A stretch of DNA of 64,000 bases from Bosea sp. F3-2. Lineage in GTDB: Bacteria; Pseudomonadota; Alphaproteobacteria; Rhizobiales; Beijerinckiaceae. Below are positions 62,498 through 64,000 of this stretch, one piece after another (the first letter of the stretch is position 1; each line of letters starts with the position of its first letter). The stretch is taken from assembly GCF_008253865.1 (NCBI RefSeq), contig NZ_CP042331.1, positions 4,553,501 through 4,617,500 on the forward strand, in the 5' to 3' direction. The position numbers and the translations under genes are program-made. The notes under the pieces are model-generated. The model made no database searches and was not told the DNA's origin. It saw nothing but the letters and a program-made list of their open reading frames with translations.

Positions 62498-63742
62498 TTA
62501 GCCCAGGCTCACATCGAGCAGGCGCACCGTCTCGGCCAGCACGCGTGCGCCGTCGCCGGCCTGCTCGGGTGTGATCGATTCCTCCGGCGCATGGCTGCGC
62601 CCGTCGAGGCAGGGCACGAAGATCATGCCGATCGGACCGGTATGGGCGACGAAGACACCGTCATGGCCGGCGCCGCTCGGCAGGTCGCGGGTGGCGAGCC
62701 CGAGCGAGCTTGCGGCATTGGCGATGGCCGAACGGATCTCCGGCGCGCAGGCTGTCGGCGCGACATGGCTGATCGGTTCGACCGCGATGGCAAGGCGCAA
62801 TTCCTCCAGGGCGGGCTGCAGATCGCGCACCAGCGCATCGCCGAAGGCCTTGACCGCCGCCTCGTTGCCGGAACGGACTTCCAGAGTCAGGACGGCTTCG
62901 CCCGGCACGGCATTGGCGGCATTGGGGCTGACCTCGATGCGCCCGAAGGTGGCGACCAGGGGCTGGTTGTCCCGCGCGGTGGCGAGCGCCCGCTTATAGG
63001 CGGCCTCGATCAGCTTTGCGGCGCCGACCAGGGCGTCGGCCCGCAGAGGCATCGGCGTCGCGCCGGCGTGGTCGGCCCGGCCGGTCACGATGATGCGCTC
63101 ACGGCGGATGCCGACGATATCGGTGACGATGCCGATCGGGATGCGCTCGTTCTCGAGCACGCGGCCCTGCTCGATATGGACCTCGACATAGGCGGCGACA
63201 CCACCCGCCGGCCGCTTGACCGAAGCCAGCTCCGCCGGCCTGCCACCGATGAAGGCGATACCTTCGCGCAATGTCATGCCATCCGGGCGGGTGAGGGCAA
63301 GATGCTGCTCGGTGAGTGCGCCGGCGAGCGCGCGGCTGCCGATGCAGGAGAGGCCGAACTCGCTCGGCTCCTCCGCCAGGAAATCGACCACCTCCAGCGT
63401 ATGGCGCAAACGGTCGCCGCGCTCGCTGAAGCTCTGGGCCACCTCCAGCGCGGCGAGCACGCCGAGGATGCCGTCATAGCGGCCGCCTGACGGCACCGTG
63501 TCGGAATGCGAGCCGATCAGGATCGGCTTCAGCGTCGGATCGGCGCCAGCGAGCCGGCCGATCAGATTGCCGGCCGCGTCGAGCTCGGTCTCCAGCCCGG
63601 CGTCGCGAAATTCCGCCACGAGCCATTCACGGCCTTCGAGAAAGCGCGGGGTGAAGGAGCGGCGCGTCCAGGGGCGCTCCGGATCGGTGATCCGCGAGAG
63701 CGCCTCGATGCGCCGCCAGAGCCGGTCCTGATCGATCGCCAT
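62498..63742 (-). CDS. Zn-dependent hydrolase (N-carbamoyl-L-amino-acid hydrolase / allantoate amidohydrolase type)
   Basis: The 414-residue M20-family protein starts at MAIDQDRLWRRIEAL. Metal ligands are H79, D81, D90 (HSDTVPSGGRYDG), E124/E125 (LAEEPSEF), a later His in VHIEQGRVLE and H387-type in RSHAPEES. The family splits N-carbamoyl-amino acids, ureidoglycine-type or allantoate amides. Its neighbours, an amidohydrolase and a hydantoin-type racemase, favour an N-carbamoyl amino acid. Confidence 0.93.
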   Translation of the reverse strand: MAIDQDRLWRRIEALSRITDPERPWTRRSFTPRFLEGREWLVAEFRDAGLETELDAAGNLIGRLAGADPTLKPILIGSHSDTVPSGGRYDGILGVLAALEVAQSFSERGDRLRHTLEVVDFLAEEPSEFGLSCIGSRALAGALTEQHLALTRPDGMTLREGIAFIGGRPAELASVKRPAGGVAAYVEVHIEQGRVLENERIPIGIVTDIVGIRRERIIVTGRADHAGATPMPLRADALVGAAKLIEAAYKRALATARDNQPLVATFGRIEVSPNAANAVPGEAVLTLEVRSGNEAAVKAFGDALVRDLQPALEELRLAIAVEPISHVAPTACAPEIRSAIANAASSLGLATRDLPSGAGHDGVFVAHTGPIGMIFVPCLDGRSHAPEESITPEQAGDGARVLAETVRLLDVSLG

Positions 63743-63747
63743 GGCGC

Positions 63748-64000
63748 TCAGGCCGCCGGACGCAGGAAGCGGCCGTCGCCGGCCTTGTTGCGGATTTCCT
63801 TGCCGTCCCAGGCGAGCTGGCCGCGGACATAGGTCGCGGCGACGCGGACGCGGAACTCGCGGCCTTCCATCGAGCTCCACTTTACGGCCGACAGGCTTTT
63901 GCTCGGATCATGGATGAAGCGGCCTGGCTCCAGCACGGTGATGTCGGCATCGGCGCCGGCTTCGAGCCGGCCCTTGTCGGCGAGCAGGAAGGCCTTGGCC
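63748..64000 (-). CDS. Amidohydrolase (allantoinase/dihydropyrimidinase type), 5' end outside window
   Basis: Only the C-terminal 83 residues are visible. They read GRLEAGADADITVLEPGRFI, then FEGREFRVRVAATYVRGQLAWDGKEI and end in FLRPAA. This is the conserved C-terminal lobe of cyclic amidohydrolases with the metal-site domain outside the window. The enzyme should hydrolyse a cyclic amide to an N-carbamoyl acid that the next gene product can use. It is the upstream gene of the operon, five bases away. Confidence 0.88.
   Translation of the reverse strand, partial: AKAFLLADKGRLEAGADADITVLEPGRFIHDPSKSLSAVKWSSMEGREFRVRVAATYVRGQLAWDGKEIRNKAGDGRFLRPAA

Overview
The window is GC-rich DNA from an alphaproteobacterium. 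Gene content suggests the Hyphomicrobiales, and Bosea or a close relative is my best guess. The evidence is an E. coli-type SerA, a SitABCD manganese importer divergent from a Fur/Mur-type regulator, an ornithine decarboxylase plus homospermidine synthase pair, and dispersed hairpin repeats of the kind common in Rhizobiales. The genus is an inference; no rRNA gene is present.

Positions 1-41.7 kb are ordinary chromosome. In order they hold a methyltransferase divergent from a gloB-cupin-GNAT operon, a ROK-like protein whose kinase motifs are in permuted order, a large MscS-type channel, a small CAP-domain lipoprotein between two inverted hairpin repeats, and a YcaQ/AlkX-type glycosylase. Then come mutT, a small lipoprotein, an EamA exporter, argJ, a parvulin isomerase, secA, a membrane acyltransferase, a cyclase-TPR protein with a TTG start, an SPFH-NfeD pair and serA. 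These are followed by a luciferase-like oxidoreductase, sitABCD with its regulator, opgG, a glyoxalase-like protein, the polyamine block (odc, GNAT, hss) with a long structured leader, an MFS transporter, a LON-domain protein, a thioredoxin-TPR protein and a prolyl-tRNA deacylase-like protein.

Positions 41.7-57.8 kb form a genomic island inserted in the 3' end of an intact tRNA-Gly(GCC). A 46-bp perfect direct repeat of the tRNA 3' half, followed by a copy of the tRNA terminator, closes the right side. The island carries a SRAP (YedK) protein, a UvrD-type helicase, two divergent Ku genes, a YkgJ-type cysteine-cluster protein, a secreted HEXXH protein, a SAM methyltransferase, a short AraC-type regulator, many small unknown genes and decayed fragments. 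An excisionase-like HTH protein lies beside the right junction. No integrase or ligase is recognisable, so the island looks like a repair-rich but decayed or trans-mobilised element.

Positions 57.98-64.0 kb hold a tightly packed minus-strand catabolic operon: amidohydrolase, N-carbamoylase-type peptidase, flavin reductase-like protein, Asp/Glu/hydantoin racemase, FAD-linked oxidase, DapA-family lyase and SDR. It looks designed to open a cyclic amide or ureide and process the resulting acid. The substrate cannot be told from sequence, and the SDR and the DapA homologue both lack the usual catalytic tyrosine.
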